Below are positions 20,234-31,017 of a stretch of DNA of 64,000 nt, piece by piece. The translations under genes and the position numbers were made by a program. The notes under the pieces were generated by a model that saw only the letters and a list, made by a program, of their open reading frames with translations, made no database searches and was not told the DNA's origin. Position 1 is the first letter of the stretch, and every line of letters starts with the position of its first letter. The stretch comes from Streptomyces cynarae (GTDB taxonomy: Bacteria; Actinomycetota; Actinomycetes; Streptomycetales; Streptomycetaceae), in the NCBI RefSeq assembly GCF_025642135.1, contig NZ_CP106793.1:5486001-5550000 (forward strand), read 5' to 3'.

Positions 20234-21733
20234 CTACGAGGTGCGCACCAGCAGAGCCACTGCCAGACCGCTGGGACGCTCGACCCCGGACAGCGTGTAG
20301 TGGGCGCGCAGAGCCGCTGACTGATACGCCGTCAGTGCGTTCAGCGGATCCGTCTCGTTCCCCCTGACCACCAGCCAGATCCGCTTCTCGTCCCGCAGGC
20401 ATCGGGCCGGCTCCGGGCACTCGGTCGCCGCCAGATCGTTGCGTTCGGTGGGCGATTGAGCGAGGAAGACGTCGCGCAGCTTCAGAGCGCGAGGAAGGTA
20501 GTAGCGGACGCCCAGCGAGATGGCCTCCTCTTCCCTCCTCGGATATGCGACCGCGTCGCCGGGCACGTAGTACTTCTGAATGGTCTGCGCGGCAGCCGCG
20601 AAGTCGGGGCCGCCCGGCCAGTAGTGCCCGAACTGTTCCCGCATTGATGCCTGTTCCTGTGCCGTGAGCACAGCGAGAGCCGCGAAGACCGACGCGAGCG
20701 CCGGCCGGGACCGTGTCGCGGCGGCGAGCCCGGCCCCGGCGAGGACGGCGAAGGCCGGCAGGGTGAACAGCATGTACCGGAAGTAGAAGTAAGAGATGTC
20801 CCCGTGGGAGACCGCCCAGATGAGGAGGACGGGCGCCACGGCGGAAACGGCGCAGAAGACGACGGCGTCGCGGCGCTGTCGGCACGCCACCATGGCGAGC
20901 AGGATCATCGTCCCCGCGCACGGGGCGGTGTAGAACACCTGCGGCCAGATGTCGATCAGGCTCCAGGCCGTCGGCTTGGCGATCCACCAGATCTGCCGGA
21001 CGGTCTGTGCCCTGCCCAGCAACACCACCGGGACCAGCGAGGCGAGACCGACCAGGACCGCGAGACAGAAGCCCCACCACGCTCGGCGCTCGCGCCGGGC
21101 CCGCAGGGCCATGAGAACCAGGTGCCCGATCAGACACGTCAGCGCGAGCAGATGGAACAGTCCCACAGCCGCCAGGCCGAGGGCGTAACCCGCCCATCGC
21201 CAGGGGCTGTCCGGGCGGTCCAGGGCCCGCAGCAGAAGCAGCGCGGCCAGGGCCACGGCCAGCATCACCAGGCCGTAGGGACGGGCCTCATGAGCGAATC
21301 GGCTCACCCCGGGAACAAGGGCGAACAACACGCCGCCGGCCACTCCGGCGCGGCGGCCGAACAGCCGCTGTCCGATCAGTGCCACACAGGCGGCGGCGCC
21401 GGCCATGGCCAATGCGGAGGGCATCCGCAGAGCCGTGGCCGAGTCCCCGAAGAGGCTGGTCCATCCGTGCAGGATCAGGTAGTACGCACCCAGCACCCCG
21501 TCCACGTGCTGGACTGTGGCCAGTACCTGGCCGGTGCTGCGACCGGACATGTCCCAGCTGGTCAACTCGTCGCGCCCGAGCAGCGGTTCGCCGATCCGGT
21601 AGGTGGCCACGACCAGGGTGACCACCGAAGGCCACAGCCACAGGCCGACGGATGTCATCCACCGGTCGTGCTCTGTCTCCGGGGCGGGAACAGCGCAAGT
21701 GTCCTGGGCGGCGGTAGGAGAGAGTAGTGCCAT
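20234..21733 (-). CDS. GT39-like membrane glycosyltransferase, paralogue A
   Basis: A 499-residue polytopic protein. The first extracytoplasmic loop has RDELTSWDMS with the Asp-Glu pair typical of PMT/ArnT enzymes (about residues 54-63). About ten membrane segments follow, then a soluble C-terminal domain of about 120 residues containing GVRYYLPRALKLRDVFLAQ. It is clearly homologous over its full length to the next gene upstream (21900-23399), with identical length. The start at ATG 21733 has a GGTGAGG ribosome site. Sugar and acceptor are unknown; the adjacent collagen-like proteins are the obvious acceptors. Confidence 0.83.
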   Translation of the reverse strand: MALLSPTAAQDTCAVPAPETEHDRWMTSVGLWLWPSVVTLVVATYRIGEPLLGRDELTSWDMSGRSTGQVLATVQHVDGVLGAYYLILHGWTSLFGDSATALRMPSALAMAGAAACVALIGQRLFGRRAGVAGGVLFALVPGVSRFAHEARPYGLVMLAVALAALLLLRALDRPDSPWRWAGYALGLAAVGLFHLLALTCLIGHLVLMALRARRERRAWWGFCLAVLVGLASLVPVVLLGRAQTVRQIWWIAKPTAWSLIDIWPQVFYTAPCAGTMILLAMVACRQRRDAVVFCAVSAVAPVLLIWAVSHGDISYFYFRYMLFTLPAFAVLAGAGLAAATRSRPALASVFAALAVLTAQEQASMREQFGHYWPGGPDFAAAAQTIQKYYVPGDAVAYPRREEEAISLGVRYYLPRALKLRDVFLAQSPTERNDLAATECPEPARCLRDEKRIWLVVRGNETDPLNALTAYQSAALRAHYTLSGVERPSGLAVALLVRTS

Positions 21734-21850
21734 GCCTCACCCGTAGTGGCACGGCGGAGCGGGCCGCAGGCACGACCCGCCCGTTACGGCCCGCTTCCCC
21801 CGTTCGGCCCCGGGCGGCGTCGCCGTCGCGGACAACAGGCATACGATCCT

Positions 21851-21899
21851 CCGGACCTGCCGTGGGGTTCCGGAGGACGGGCTGAGCACCTCAGGTGCT
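21851..21899 (-). terminator. Possible terminator between the two GT39-like genes
   Basis: Immediately after the stop at 21900 on the minus strand is a small perfect dyad, AGCACCTCAGGTGCT (21885-21899), and then a CTCCGGA / TCCGGAG stem (about 21848-21875). There is no U-tract; termination here is plausible but unproven. Confidence 0.35.
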
Positions 21900-23399
21900 T
21901 CAGCTCTTCTCCTTCCGCACGAGCAAGGTGACGGTCATACCCGTCATGGATGTGCTCATGGTCGCTTGGTACCGGGTCCGCAATGCGCTCGCCTGCTCCG
22001 TGCTGATGGCGGCGAAGGGGTCCGGGCCGGTGCCCTGGGTCAGCAGCCAGATGCGCTGCTCGCCTCTGAGGCACAGGTCCGGGACCGGGCACTGGACCGC
22101 GTACAGATCGTTGATGGCCGTGGGGGTCCTGGCCAGGAACACGTCTCGCATCTTCAGGTCGCGGGGCAGGTAGTACTGCACACCGCTGTCGAGCTTCCAG
22201 GTGTCCTGGCGGTCGTAGACGACGGCGTCGCCGGGCTGGTGGTACTTCGTGACCACGGCCGCCGCGGCGGCGTAGTCAAGGGGGACGGGGGCGTTGTGCT
22301 CGAACGGCTCCCTCATGCGCTTCTGGTCGGGCAGCGTGAGGACGGCCAGTGCCGCGAGGAGCGCTGCGGTCGCCTTCGGGGAGTGAAAGGTCGCGGCGAG
22401 GCCGGCGCCGGCGAGGAGTGCCCAGGCCGGGAGGGTGAAGAGGATGTACACATGACGGAAGTAGGAGACGTCTCCGTGGGAGGCCAGCCAGACGAGGACG
22501 CACGGTAGAACGGCCCAGACGGCGCACAGGAGCGCGGGGGCTTTGCGGGGCGGGTGGGCCAGGCATGCGAGGCCGATCAGCGCTCCGCAGCACACGGCGG
22601 ATGCGAAGACCTCGGGCCAGATGGAGGAGAGCGCCCAGAGATCGGGCTCCGGGACCCAGTACAGCTGGCGGTGGGCTTGGGAACGGCCGAGCAGGGCCAG
22701 CGGGGTGACGCAGGCGGCAACGGCCGAGAGGACCAGGGCGGACTTCCACCAGACGGAGCGGTCGTGTCGTGCGTGGGCAGCGAGCACGCAGGCGTGGGCG
22801 ACTACGACGGACAGTGCGATGAGGTGGAGAAGTCCGACCCCCGTCAGCGTGAGCGCGTAGGCCGCCCAGCGCCACGGACTGCGGGGGTTGTCCAGAACCC
22901 GGAGGACGAAGAGTGTCGCGAGGGCGACCATGAGAATCACCAGCGCATAACTGCGCGCCTCCTGACCGTAACGGCTCACCGCCGGGACGAGGGCGAAGAG
23001 GATTCCGGCGAGGATTCCGGCGCGGTGCCCGAAGAGCCGGTTTCCGATCAGGCTCGTGACGGAGGCGGCTCCGGCCACGGCACATACCGAGGGAAGTCGC
23101 AGGGAAATGACGGAATCGCCGAAGAGGCTAACCCACATGTGCATCAGCAGGTAATAGGTGCCGTGCACGGCGTCGACGTTCTTCAGAGTGGCGAGGATCT
23201 GGCCGGTGTCGCGGTTCACCACGTCCCAGGTGACCAGTTCGTCGCGGCTCAGCAGAGAGGCGGCGAGGCCATGGCTGCTCAGGGCGAGGGTGAGGGCGCA
23301 CGGCCACCACCACAGCCCCGTTCTGCGTCTTGCGGGTTGGACCGCATCGGTGCTCCGGATTTCCTCGCGTGGCTGGGGAAGCGGCGCGGCGATCACCAT
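21900..23399 (-). CDS. GT39-like membrane glycosyltransferase, paralogue B
   Basis: A 499-residue paralogue of the preceding gene, matching it throughout: RDELVTWDVV in the first loop, HEAR/QEARSYAL after segment 4, a shared SPWRWA, SHGDVSYF and the C-terminal GVQYYLPRDLKMRDVFLAR. The pair is a tandem duplication that has since diverged. The ATG at 23399 follows GGGAGA with good spacing. Upstream is a rare A/T patch (TATATATAAC) likely to be its -10. The gene is separated by 637 bases from the diverging collagen-like gene 2. Confidence 0.83.
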   Translation of the reverse strand: MVIAAPLPQPREEIRSTDAVQPARRRTGLWWWPCALTLALSSHGLAASLLSRDELVTWDVVNRDTGQILATLKNVDAVHGTYYLLMHMWVSLFGDSVISLRLPSVCAVAGAASVTSLIGNRLFGHRAGILAGILFALVPAVSRYGQEARSYALVILMVALATLFVLRVLDNPRSPWRWAAYALTLTGVGLLHLIALSVVVAHACVLAAHARHDRSVWWKSALVLSAVAACVTPLALLGRSQAHRQLYWVPEPDLWALSSIWPEVFASAVCCGALIGLACLAHPPRKAPALLCAVWAVLPCVLVWLASHGDVSYFRHVYILFTLPAWALLAGAGLAATFHSPKATAALLAALAVLTLPDQKRMREPFEHNAPVPLDYAAAAAVVTKYHQPGDAVVYDRQDTWKLDSGVQYYLPRDLKMRDVFLARTPTAINDLYAVQCPVPDLCLRGEQRIWLLTQGTGPDPFAAISTEQASALRTRYQATMSTSMTGMTVTLLVRKEKS

Positions 23400-24870
<1,471 letters not shown>

Positions 24871-24900
24871 CGGACTGCTTGCTTCACGCGGGAATGAGCG

Positions 24901-24934
24901 ACGATGCTCCGATGCCTGGGTTTCGGGGCATCGT
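24901..24934 (+). terminator. Likely terminator of collagen-like gene 2
   Basis: ACGATGCTCCGA pairs with TTCGGGGCATCGT (one mismatch) around a ten-base loop, 30 bases after the stop codon. It has no U-tract but stands alone in the right place. Confidence 0.5.
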
Positions 24935-25204
24935 CCGCGTTGTGCCCGCGCCTGCCACCAGTTGCGCGGTGGGTGTCTGCAGGCCCTGTTGGCCGGTGTG
25001 GATGCGTGCCACGACCTCGGACAGCGACGCGCCGGTTGCCTCACGGGCGGCAGTGCGGGAGGCATGGACGGGCATGGGACATGGCCGAGCCCTTCCTGCG
25101 GGAGCCAAAGACCCAGCAGGAAGGGCTCGGCCGTCTCCTCGGCCGTGGCCATACTGACCGGGATCACACAGGGCCGAGGCCCCCCAATGAACCCGGGGAC
25201 GACG
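24935..25204. other. Convergent intergenic region
   Basis: Between the collagen-like gene and the converging TPR gene. Apart from the two hairpins (24901-24934 and 25083-25132) a minus-strand frame at 24884-25108 has fairly normal codon bias for about 60 codons, but no family resemblance and no ribosome site; it may be a gene fragment. Confidence 0.35.
25083..25132. terminator. Long bidirectional hairpin
   Basis: A perfect 17-bp inverted repeat (25083-25099 and 25116-25132, arms GGCCGAGCCCTTCCTGC and its complement) around a 16-base loop. It lies 70 bases after the stop of the TPR gene on the minus strand and probably ends transcription from both sides. Confidence 0.7.
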
Positions 25205-25825
25205 TCATCCGATGCTCTCTGCGGGGCTTGGCGTCGACGAGTGGCCTACGGAATCCCGGTACGGTTCCGGAATTTGAGGGCGGAGCGAGGGATCGGCCGC
25301 GGCGGCGCGACGGTACGCTTCCTTGGCTTCCTTGTCGCGGCCCTTCGCTGCCAGCATCTGCCCGAGTTGCATTTGGAGCATGGCCGCCTTCGGTTCGGCA
25401 GCCACGGCACGCTTCAGAAGCCCCTCGGCCCGGTCGGGGTCGCTCGACTTCAGCATCATCGCCTCGCTGTAGAGCGCCGACATGAATGACGGATCGATCT
25501 TCAGCGCCTTGTCGTAGGCCGCACGGGCGCCGAATGTGTTGCCGCTCGTCTGCGCGACGACGCCCAGGCCGTACCACGCGAACTTGTTGTCAGGATCCAG
25601 GTCCAGTACGCGCCTGTACGTCAGGGTGGCACCCTGGGAGTCCCGCTGCTGCTGCTGTTTGAGGGCGGTCTGCAGGAGCCGGCTCGTTTCCTGTGCCTTC
25701 TGGGTCGCCGACATGGCCTTGGAATCCGGAGGCTCGGCCGACTCGGACTGAATCGCCCAGAAGGTCACGCCGGTGGCGATCGCCGCGGCTCCGGCCAGCC
25801 CTGCCCACAATCTCGTACGTTTCAC
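25205..25825 (-). CDS. Membrane-anchored TPR protein
   Basis: A 206-residue protein from a GTG at 25825. One N-terminal membrane segment (about residues 7-24) is followed by at least three tetratricopeptide repeats between about 50 and 180, with the W-LG-Y-A-F-A-P pattern visible in FAWYGLGVVAQTSGNTFGAR and the next repeat. TPRs are protein-docking modules, so it may scaffold the neighbouring glycosyltransferases or present the collagen-like substrate; this is inference from position. The diverging gene at 26129 also carries TPRs. Confidence 0.78.
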   Translation of the reverse strand: MKRTRLWAGLAGAAAIATGVTFWAIQSESAEPPDSKAMSATQKAQETSRLLQTALKQQQQRDSQGATLTYRRVLDLDPDNKFAWYGLGVVAQTSGNTFGARAAYDKALKIDPSFMSALYSEAMMLKSSDPDRAEGLLKRAVAAEPKAAMLQMQLGQMLAAKGRDKEAKEAYRRAAAADPSLRPQIPEPYRDSVGHSSTPSPAESIG

Positions 25826-26128
25826 TTGTCACATCTCGTTGGAATAGTGAGGGGCGGATGGGTGTGGCTGATCTCGGGTCGCCGACGCAGAACAGACCGT
25901 GACGGCGCCAGCGGTACCGGAATCCAACCACCGTCATTTCCGCCGACGTTACGAGGCCGTCCTGAAGACGCCGCCATTCGGCAGGCACTTGGGGCACCAG
26001 ACCACCCGAATGCACCCACCGGGCCTCTGGTTCGCCTATGGAAAAACGCTGCTTCGGTCCCGCCTCTTTGCGTCGCCTCGAGTGGCTGGATACCGTCACA
26101 TATCGGTCATTAGCTGCCGCTGAGTTGG
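25826..26128. other. Divergent promoter region, TPR gene / GT2-TPR gene
   Basis: 303 bases between diverging starts, noticeably richer in A/T near 25826-25860 and 26030-26120. No strong dyad or clear -35/-10 pair was found. Neither gene has a strong ribosome site. Confidence 0.4.
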
Positions 26129-27250
26129 ATGGGACACGTGAAGCCAACGATCTGTCTGAACATGATCGTCAAGGACGAAGCTCCGGTGATCCGACGCTGT
26201 CTCGAATCCGTCAGGCCCTTGATCGACACCTGGGTCATCGTGGACACGGGCTCGACCGACGGTACTCAGGACGTCATTCGAGAGGTCTACAGCGATCTGC
26301 CCGGTGAACTGTACGAACGGCCATGGAAGGGGTACGACGGAAGCCGCACCGAGGCGATCGAACTCGCCCGCAGCAGTGCCGACTACCTCCTCTTCATCGA
26401 CGCCGACGACGTGATGGAGGTGCAGCCCGGCTTTCGCATGCCGAAGTTGACCCATGACGCCTACCGGGTCGCAATCCACCACGGGCCCCTCGTCCATTGG
26501 CGCACCACCCTGGTCTCCACGCGGCTGCCGTGGCGGTACGTCGGCGTCCTGCACGAGTACCTCGAGTGCGACGCACGGTTCTCTCAAGGGACTCTCGACG
26601 GCGTCAACATGCTCATCGTGGGTGGCGGGGGCCGCCTCAGGGGTGAGGGCCTGCGTAAGAAGTACCTGCGCGACGCGGAGATCCTTCAGGAAGGTCTGCT
26701 CAAGGAGCCGGACAACGCCCGTTACGTCTTCTACCTCGCCCAGAGCTGGCGCGACGCCGGTGAGCCGGAGAAGGCCCTCGAAGCCTACGACCGCCGCGTC
26801 GCCATGGGAGGCTGGGGTGAGGAGGTCTACTGCGCCGGCCTCTATGCCGCACGGCTCGCGGAAGAACTTCAGCGGCCGCTGGTCGAGGTGATGCACCGGT
26901 ACCTTCGCGCGCACGAGAGCCGTCCCTCACGTGTGGAAGCCCTCGGCGACCTGGCGCGCCTGGCCCGGCTCAACGGACCGCGATGGGAGGTTGCGTACAA
27001 GTCTGCGCGGCGGGCGGCGGCGCTCCCGCGCCCCAACGACATCCTGTTCGTCGAGTTCGCCTGGTACGAGTGGCGCGTGCTCGACGAACTCGCGGTCTCC
27101 GCCTTCTGGGTCGGACAGTACGAGGAGTCGAAGAGGTGCTGCGAACGCCTCCTCAAAGGCGGGAAGCTCCCTGCTGAGCATCGCGAACGTGTGATGAAGA
27201 ACCTTGAGTTCGCGCAGAGCAAGCTGGGCTCGAAGGTGCTCACACCGTAG
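26129..27250 (+). CDS. GT2 glycosyltransferase with TPR tail
   Basis: A 373-residue soluble protein. Residues 1-190 are a GT2 domain beginning CLNMIVKDEAPVIRRCLESV, with DTGSTDGTQD and the metal-binding IDADD near residue 92. Residues about 190-350 are TPR-like helices (KEPDNARYVFYLAQSWRDAG and following). This GT2-TPR class acts in the cytosol, often on proteins or in the same neighbourhood as surface repeat proteins. It could add the first sugar to collagen-like repeats before export, with the membrane enzymes extending the glycan outside. Alternative start: GTG at 26138. It ends about 80 bases before the conserved gene pair at 27332. Confidence 0.82.
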   Translation: MGHVKPTICLNMIVKDEAPVIRRCLESVRPLIDTWVIVDTGSTDGTQDVIREVYSDLPGELYERPWKGYDGSRTEAIELARSSADYLLFIDADDVMEVQPGFRMPKLTHDAYRVAIHHGPLVHWRTTLVSTRLPWRYVGVLHEYLECDARFSQGTLDGVNMLIVGGGGRLRGEGLRKKYLRDAEILQEGLLKEPDNARYVFYLAQSWRDAGEPEKALEAYDRRVAMGGWGEEVYCAGLYAARLAEELQRPLVEVMHRYLRAHESRPSRVEALGDLARLARLNGPRWEVAYKSARRAAALPRPNDILFVEFAWYEWRVLDELAVSAFWVGQYEESKRCCERLLKGGKLPAEHRERVMKNLEFAQSKLGSKVLTP

Positions 27251-27331
27251 TGCTGTGGCACCCGGTCCGCGCGTCTCTGGGTGTCCACGCGGACCGGGGC
27301 CGTCGGGGGAGCCGTCGGGCGGCTCGGAGGG

Positions 27332-27754
27332 TCAGCCCGCGGTGATCGGTTCGCGCGGGTCGACCAGTGCGGCGCTGTGCGCGTCCATGCGTTCCGCCGA
27401 CAGGATCGCCGCCGCCGTGTCCGCGCGGGAGGCCGCCACCACCAGGGCGCGGCCCGCCAGCGCGTGGGCGCGGCGGTGGAGGGCTGTCACCCGCGCCCCG
27501 CGGGTCGTCGCCGTCGCCCGGGTCGGCGGTACACCGCCGCGCAACCGCGTCACCTGCCCGGCGAGCCGTTCCGCGGCCGTGTCCAGGTCTGCGGAGGGGG
27601 CCAGGGCGCGCAGTTCGTCCGTCACCGTGAGCAGCGCCGCCAGATGGCCCGCGAGCTGGATGTCCAGCTCCTCCTCGCGTGAACGGTGCGGGAAGTCGGC
27701 GTCGGTGGCGTCGGCCATCGTGTGGACCGACTTGGTGCGGATCGGTTCGTACAT
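27332..27754 (-). CDS. Hypothetical helical protein
   Basis: A 140-residue, mostly helical, Ala/Arg-rich cytoplasmic protein. The ATG at 27754 follows GGGAGG with eight bases spacing; the frame extends a further 11 codons upstream without support. It is 100 bases downstream, and reads in the same direction, as the start of no other gene; the aminotransferase gene ends upstream of it at 27855, so the two may be co-transcribed. I recognise no domain and assign no function. Confidence 0.65.
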   Translation of the reverse strand: MYEPIRTKSVHTMADATDADFPHRSREEELDIQLAGHLAALLTVTDELRALAPSADLDTAAERLAGQVTRLRGGVPPTRATATTRGARVTALHRRAHALAGRALVVAASRADTAAAILSAERMDAHSAALVDPREPITAG

Positions 27755-27854
27755 GAGATGGCCTCCCGTGCTCTGACAGGAAGCCATCTTAGCTTAGAAG
27801 TCGTCTAAAGTTGGCTGAATCGCAGAATCGGTCGGTGTTCGTGCATCACGAGCG

Positions 27855-29066
27855 TCACGGCTGGCTGTAGCCGTCCAGGAAGTTCCCGATGCGGGTGATC
27901 GCCGAAGTCAGGTCCACCACCGTCGGCAGGGTCACCACCCGGAAGTGGTCCGGCTCGGTCCAGTTGAAGCCCGTGCCCTGGACGACCATGATCTTCTCGC
28001 GGCGCAGGAGGTCCAGGACCATCTGCCGGTCGTCCTTGATCTTGAAGACCTGCGGGTCGAGGCGGGGGAAGAGGTACAGTGCGCCCTTCGGCTTCACGCA
28101 CGTCACGCCCGGGATCTGGGTCAGCAGGTCGTACGCCGCGTCTCGCTGCTCCTTCAGCCGTCCGCCCGGCAGTACCAGGTCGTTGATCGTCTGGCGGCCG
28201 CTGAGCGCCGCCACCACGCCGTGCTGGCCCGGCATGTTCGCGCACAGGCGCATGTTCGCCAGGATCGTCAGCCCCTCGATGTACGACTCCGCGTGCGCCC
28301 GGGGGCCCGAGATCGACATCCAGCCCACCCGGTAGCCGGCCACCCGGTACGCCTTCGACATGCCGTTGAAGGTGAGGGTCAGCAGGTCCGGGGCCACCGA
28401 GGCGGTGGGGATGTGCCGCGCGCCGTCGTAGAGGATCTTGTCGTAGATCTCGTCGGAGCAGACGAGCAGGTTGTGGCGGCGGGCGATGTCCGTCAGGCCC
28501 CGGATGACCGCCTCGTCGTACACCGCGCCCGTCGGGTTGTTCGGGTTGATGATGACGATCGCCTTGGTGCGGTCGGTGACCTTCCGCTCCACGTCCGCGA
28601 GGTCCGGCATCCAGTCCGACTGCTCGTCGCAGCGGTAGTGGACGGCCGTGCCGCCCGACAGGGACACCGCCGCGGTCCACAGGGGGTAGTCGGGTGCCGG
28701 TACGAGTACCTCGTCGCCGTCGTCCAGCAGGCCCTGCATGGCCATCACGATCAGCTCGGAGACGCCGTTGCCGATGAAGACGTGCTCGACGTCCGTCTCG
28801 ATGCCGAGGGTCTGGTTGTGCATGACGACCGCCCGGCGCGCGGCCAGAAGGCCCTTGGCGTCGCCGTAGCCGTGTGCCGTCGAGACGTTGCGGAGGATGT
28901 CCTCGAGGATCTCGGGCGGGCAGTCGAAGCCGAAGGCGGCCGGATTGCCGGTGTTGAGCTTGAGGATGCGGTGACCCGCCGCCTCCAGCCGCATCGCCTC
29001 CTCGAGAACCGGACCCCGGATCTCGTAGCAGACGTTGGCGAGCTTCGTGGACTGGATCACCTGCAT
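27855..29066 (-). CDS. PLP-dependent aminotransferase, AlaA/AspC class
   Basis: A 403-residue class I/II aminotransferase. The PLP lysine is in SKAYRVAGYRVGW, the substrate Asn-Pro in NPNNPTGAVYDEA and the phosphate-binding Arg in the GYRVGW segment. The N-terminus MQVIQSTKLANVCYEIRGP is typical of the E. coli AlaA (alanine transaminase) group, the best specific guess. The ATG at 29066 begins this conserved N-terminus although its ribosome site is weak. The longer upstream frame (to 29246) is not conserved. Confidence 0.9.
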   Translation of the reverse strand: MQVIQSTKLANVCYEIRGPVLEEAMRLEAAGHRILKLNTGNPAAFGFDCPPEILEDILRNVSTAHGYGDAKGLLAARRAVVMHNQTLGIETDVEHVFIGNGVSELIVMAMQGLLDDGDEVLVPAPDYPLWTAAVSLSGGTAVHYRCDEQSDWMPDLADVERKVTDRTKAIVIINPNNPTGAVYDEAVIRGLTDIARRHNLLVCSDEIYDKILYDGARHIPTASVAPDLLTLTFNGMSKAYRVAGYRVGWMSISGPRAHAESYIEGLTILANMRLCANMPGQHGVVAALSGRQTINDLVLPGGRLKEQRDAAYDLLTQIPGVTCVKPKGALYLFPRLDPQVFKIKDDRQMVLDLLRREKIMVVQGTGFNWTEPDHFRVVTLPTVVDLTSAITRIGNFLDGYSQP

Positions 29067-29177
29067 GTCCGCGAGCTTACGGCCGCGTAACAGCGCGCGC
29101 GGCGTGTTTTCCACCACGTGAGACGGGACGGATCGGCCGGTTGTCACCGCGACTGCACCACCAATCCCTCTCGCCTC

Positions 29178-29191
29178 TACAATGCGCCCAC
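29178..29191 (+). promoter_or_regulatory. -10 element implying a leaderless transcript
   Basis: TACAAT at 29178-29183 stands eight bases before the ATG at 29192. Initiation 7-9 bases after this hexamer would begin the message at or next to the AUG. There is no ribosome site. A matching -35 was not found at 16-19 bases. Confidence 0.45.
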
Positions 29192-29947
29192 ATGTCATGG
29201 CAGCATCACCCCGGTGACGGGGCGTACGGCCCGAATGACGGGGCATACGGGTCGAACGCCGCGAACGGTGCGGCAGCCGGATACCCCGCCGGTGGCTCGC
29301 ATCCGGACGGCGGCGAGGACCGGAATCAGCCGAACGTGTATCACCCGTATGCGGTAGGAGAGCCGGACTACGGGGGCTACGCCGATCCGGCGGCCGCCCA
29401 TGGCTGGCAGAACGCCTACGACGAGACCCGCGAGCTGCCTGTGACGCCTGTGATCCCCGATGGCGTCAGCGATCACGGAGTCGTCGGGGAGACCCGCGCT
29501 TCGCGGCGCCGGGCCCGGACCCCGTCGCGCTCCCCGCTGCCTCGCCGTGCGGCCCTCGCCGTGGGCGCGCTCGGTGCCGTGGGCGTCGCCGTCGCACTCG
29601 CCGGCGGCTTCGGCTCCGGTTCCTCCGGCGCACCCACGGACGCCGGGCAGTCGGCCCGGCCCAAGGCGGCACCGTCCGCGTCGCCCACCGAGGGGACCGC
29701 CGCCCCCTCCTCCGCCACCGAGCCGACCCGCACCGCCGCATCCGTGGCCGCGGGCGCCACGGCGTCCGCCACGCCCGGCGCCGCACGGGGCGCCGCCCCG
29801 GTGCCGGCCTCCGAGGCGCCCACGTCCGCCGCGCCCGCCGCCGGGGCGTCCTCCGCCTCCCCCACCGGCACCATGAGCGCCACCGCGCCGGGCAACTCCG
29901 GCAGCAAACCCGGCCGCGGACGAGGGGCCACCAAGGGGCCGAAGTAG
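29192..29947 (+). CDS. Pro/Ala/Ser-rich single-pass membrane protein
   Basis: A 251-residue protein starting at ATG 29192 (MSWQHHPGDGAYG). The N-terminal 100 residues are Gly/Tyr/Asn-rich with an imperfect GAYGPNDGAYGSN repeat; one membrane segment lies at about residues 124-145 after a basic RRRARTPSRS stretch; the C-terminal 105 residues are Ala/Ser/Pro/Thr low complexity and presumably extracytoplasmic. Proteins of this design are common in Streptomyces and of unknown function. It may be co-expressed with the protease that follows 143 bases on. Confidence 0.7.
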   Translation: MSWQHHPGDGAYGPNDGAYGSNAANGAAAGYPAGGSHPDGGEDRNQPNVYHPYAVGEPDYGGYADPAAAHGWQNAYDETRELPVTPVIPDGVSDHGVVGETRASRRRARTPSRSPLPRRAALAVGALGAVGVAVALAGGFGSGSSGAPTDAGQSARPKAAPSASPTEGTAAPSSATEPTRTAASVAAGATASATPGAARGAAPVPASEAPTSAAPAAGASSASPTGTMSATAPGNSGSKPGRGRGATKGPK

Positions 29948-30090
29948 GACAGCCGCCCGGAGCCTGCGGCCGAAAACCGCTCCTTGTCCCCGCACGCCCC
30001 TCCATTCACAATGCGCATGACAAATCATGGGCGGCCGGAAGACCTCCGGCCGTCCACGTCATCGCACCTCATCGAGAGGGGACCCCCCAC

Positions 30091-30993
30091 ATGAGAAAGC
30101 CTCTCGCCGCCGCGCTCCTCGCTCTGGCCCTGGCCGGAGCCGGCGCGGCGCCGGCGGTCGCGGCACCCGCGGTCGCCGGGACGGCGACGGTCACGGCCGC
30201 CCCAGCGGCCACCGCCGCGGCCGCCGGGACGGCGACGAAGGACAGGACGGCCACGATCCAGGCCGTCGACTTCGCCGGCACCGTCTCGCTCAGCAACTGC
30301 TCCGGCTCCGTCATCCGCTTCCCGAACTCCGCGGACAGCGACCCCGCGCTCGTCCTGAGCAACGGCCACTGCCTGGAGACCGGGTTCCCCGGGCCCGGCG
30401 AGGTCATCGTCGACCAGGCCTCCAGCCGCTCCTTCGGCCTGCTCAACTCGTCCGGCACCAGGATCGCGACGCTGCGCGCGAGCAAGGTCGCGTACTCGAC
30501 GATGACCGACACGGACATCACGATCTACCAGCTCACCCGCACCTACGCGCAGATCAAGAGCTCGTACGGCATCAGCCCGCTCACTGTCGCCGACACCCAC
30601 CCCGTCGCCGGCACCGCCATCAAGGTCGTCTCCGGCTACTGGAAGCGCATCTACAGCTGCAACATCGACGGGTTCGTGTACCGCCTGAAGGAGGGCGACT
30701 GGACCTGGAAGGACTCGGTCCGTTACACCTCCGCCTGCAACACCATCGGCGGCACCTCCGGATCGCCCGTCATCGACAACGCCACCGGCAAGGTCGTCGC
30801 CGTCAACAACACCGGCAACGAGGACGGTGAGCGCTGCACGGAGAACAACCCCTGCGAGGTCGACGCGAGCGGCAACGTCACCGTCCGCCAGGGCATCAAC
30901 TACGCAGAGGAGACCTACCAGATCCCGGCCTGCTTCGGCGTCGGCAACAAGCTGAACCTGAACGCGAGCGGCTGCGTCCTGCCCAAGCCGTAG
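30091..30993 (+). CDS. Secreted trypsin-like serine protease
   Basis: A 300-residue exported protease. A signal peptide (cleavage near AVA or AAPA, about residues 24-30) and an Ala-rich segment precede the catalytic domain. The triad is visible: His in SNGHCLETG (about 92), Asp in DTDITIYQL (about 141) and Ser in GGTSGSPVI (about 226). Paired cysteines fit a disulphide-stabilised extracellular enzyme. The ATG at 30091 is preceded by GAGAGGGGACCCCCCAC, with GAGAGGGG as ribosome site. Substrate unknown. Confidence 0.88.
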   Translation: MRKPLAAALLALALAGAGAAPAVAAPAVAGTATVTAAPAATAAAAGTATKDRTATIQAVDFAGTVSLSNCSGSVIRFPNSADSDPALVLSNGHCLETGFPGPGEVIVDQASSRSFGLLNSSGTRIATLRASKVAYSTMTDTDITIYQLTRTYAQIKSSYGISPLTVADTHPVAGTAIKVVSGYWKRIYSCNIDGFVYRLKEGDWTWKDSVRYTSACNTIGGTSGSPVIDNATGKVVAVNNTGNEDGERCTENNPCEVDASGNVTVRQGINYAEETYQIPACFGVGNKLNLNASGCVLPKP

Positions 30994-31017
30994 CACCACC
31001 CGCCGCGGGGCGGGCGG

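Noticed and set aside
24884..25108. 74-codon minus-strand frame between collagen-like gene 2 and the TPR gene
   Set aside because: Codon bias is passable but there is no ribosome site or recognisable domain, and it overlaps the terminator hairpins.
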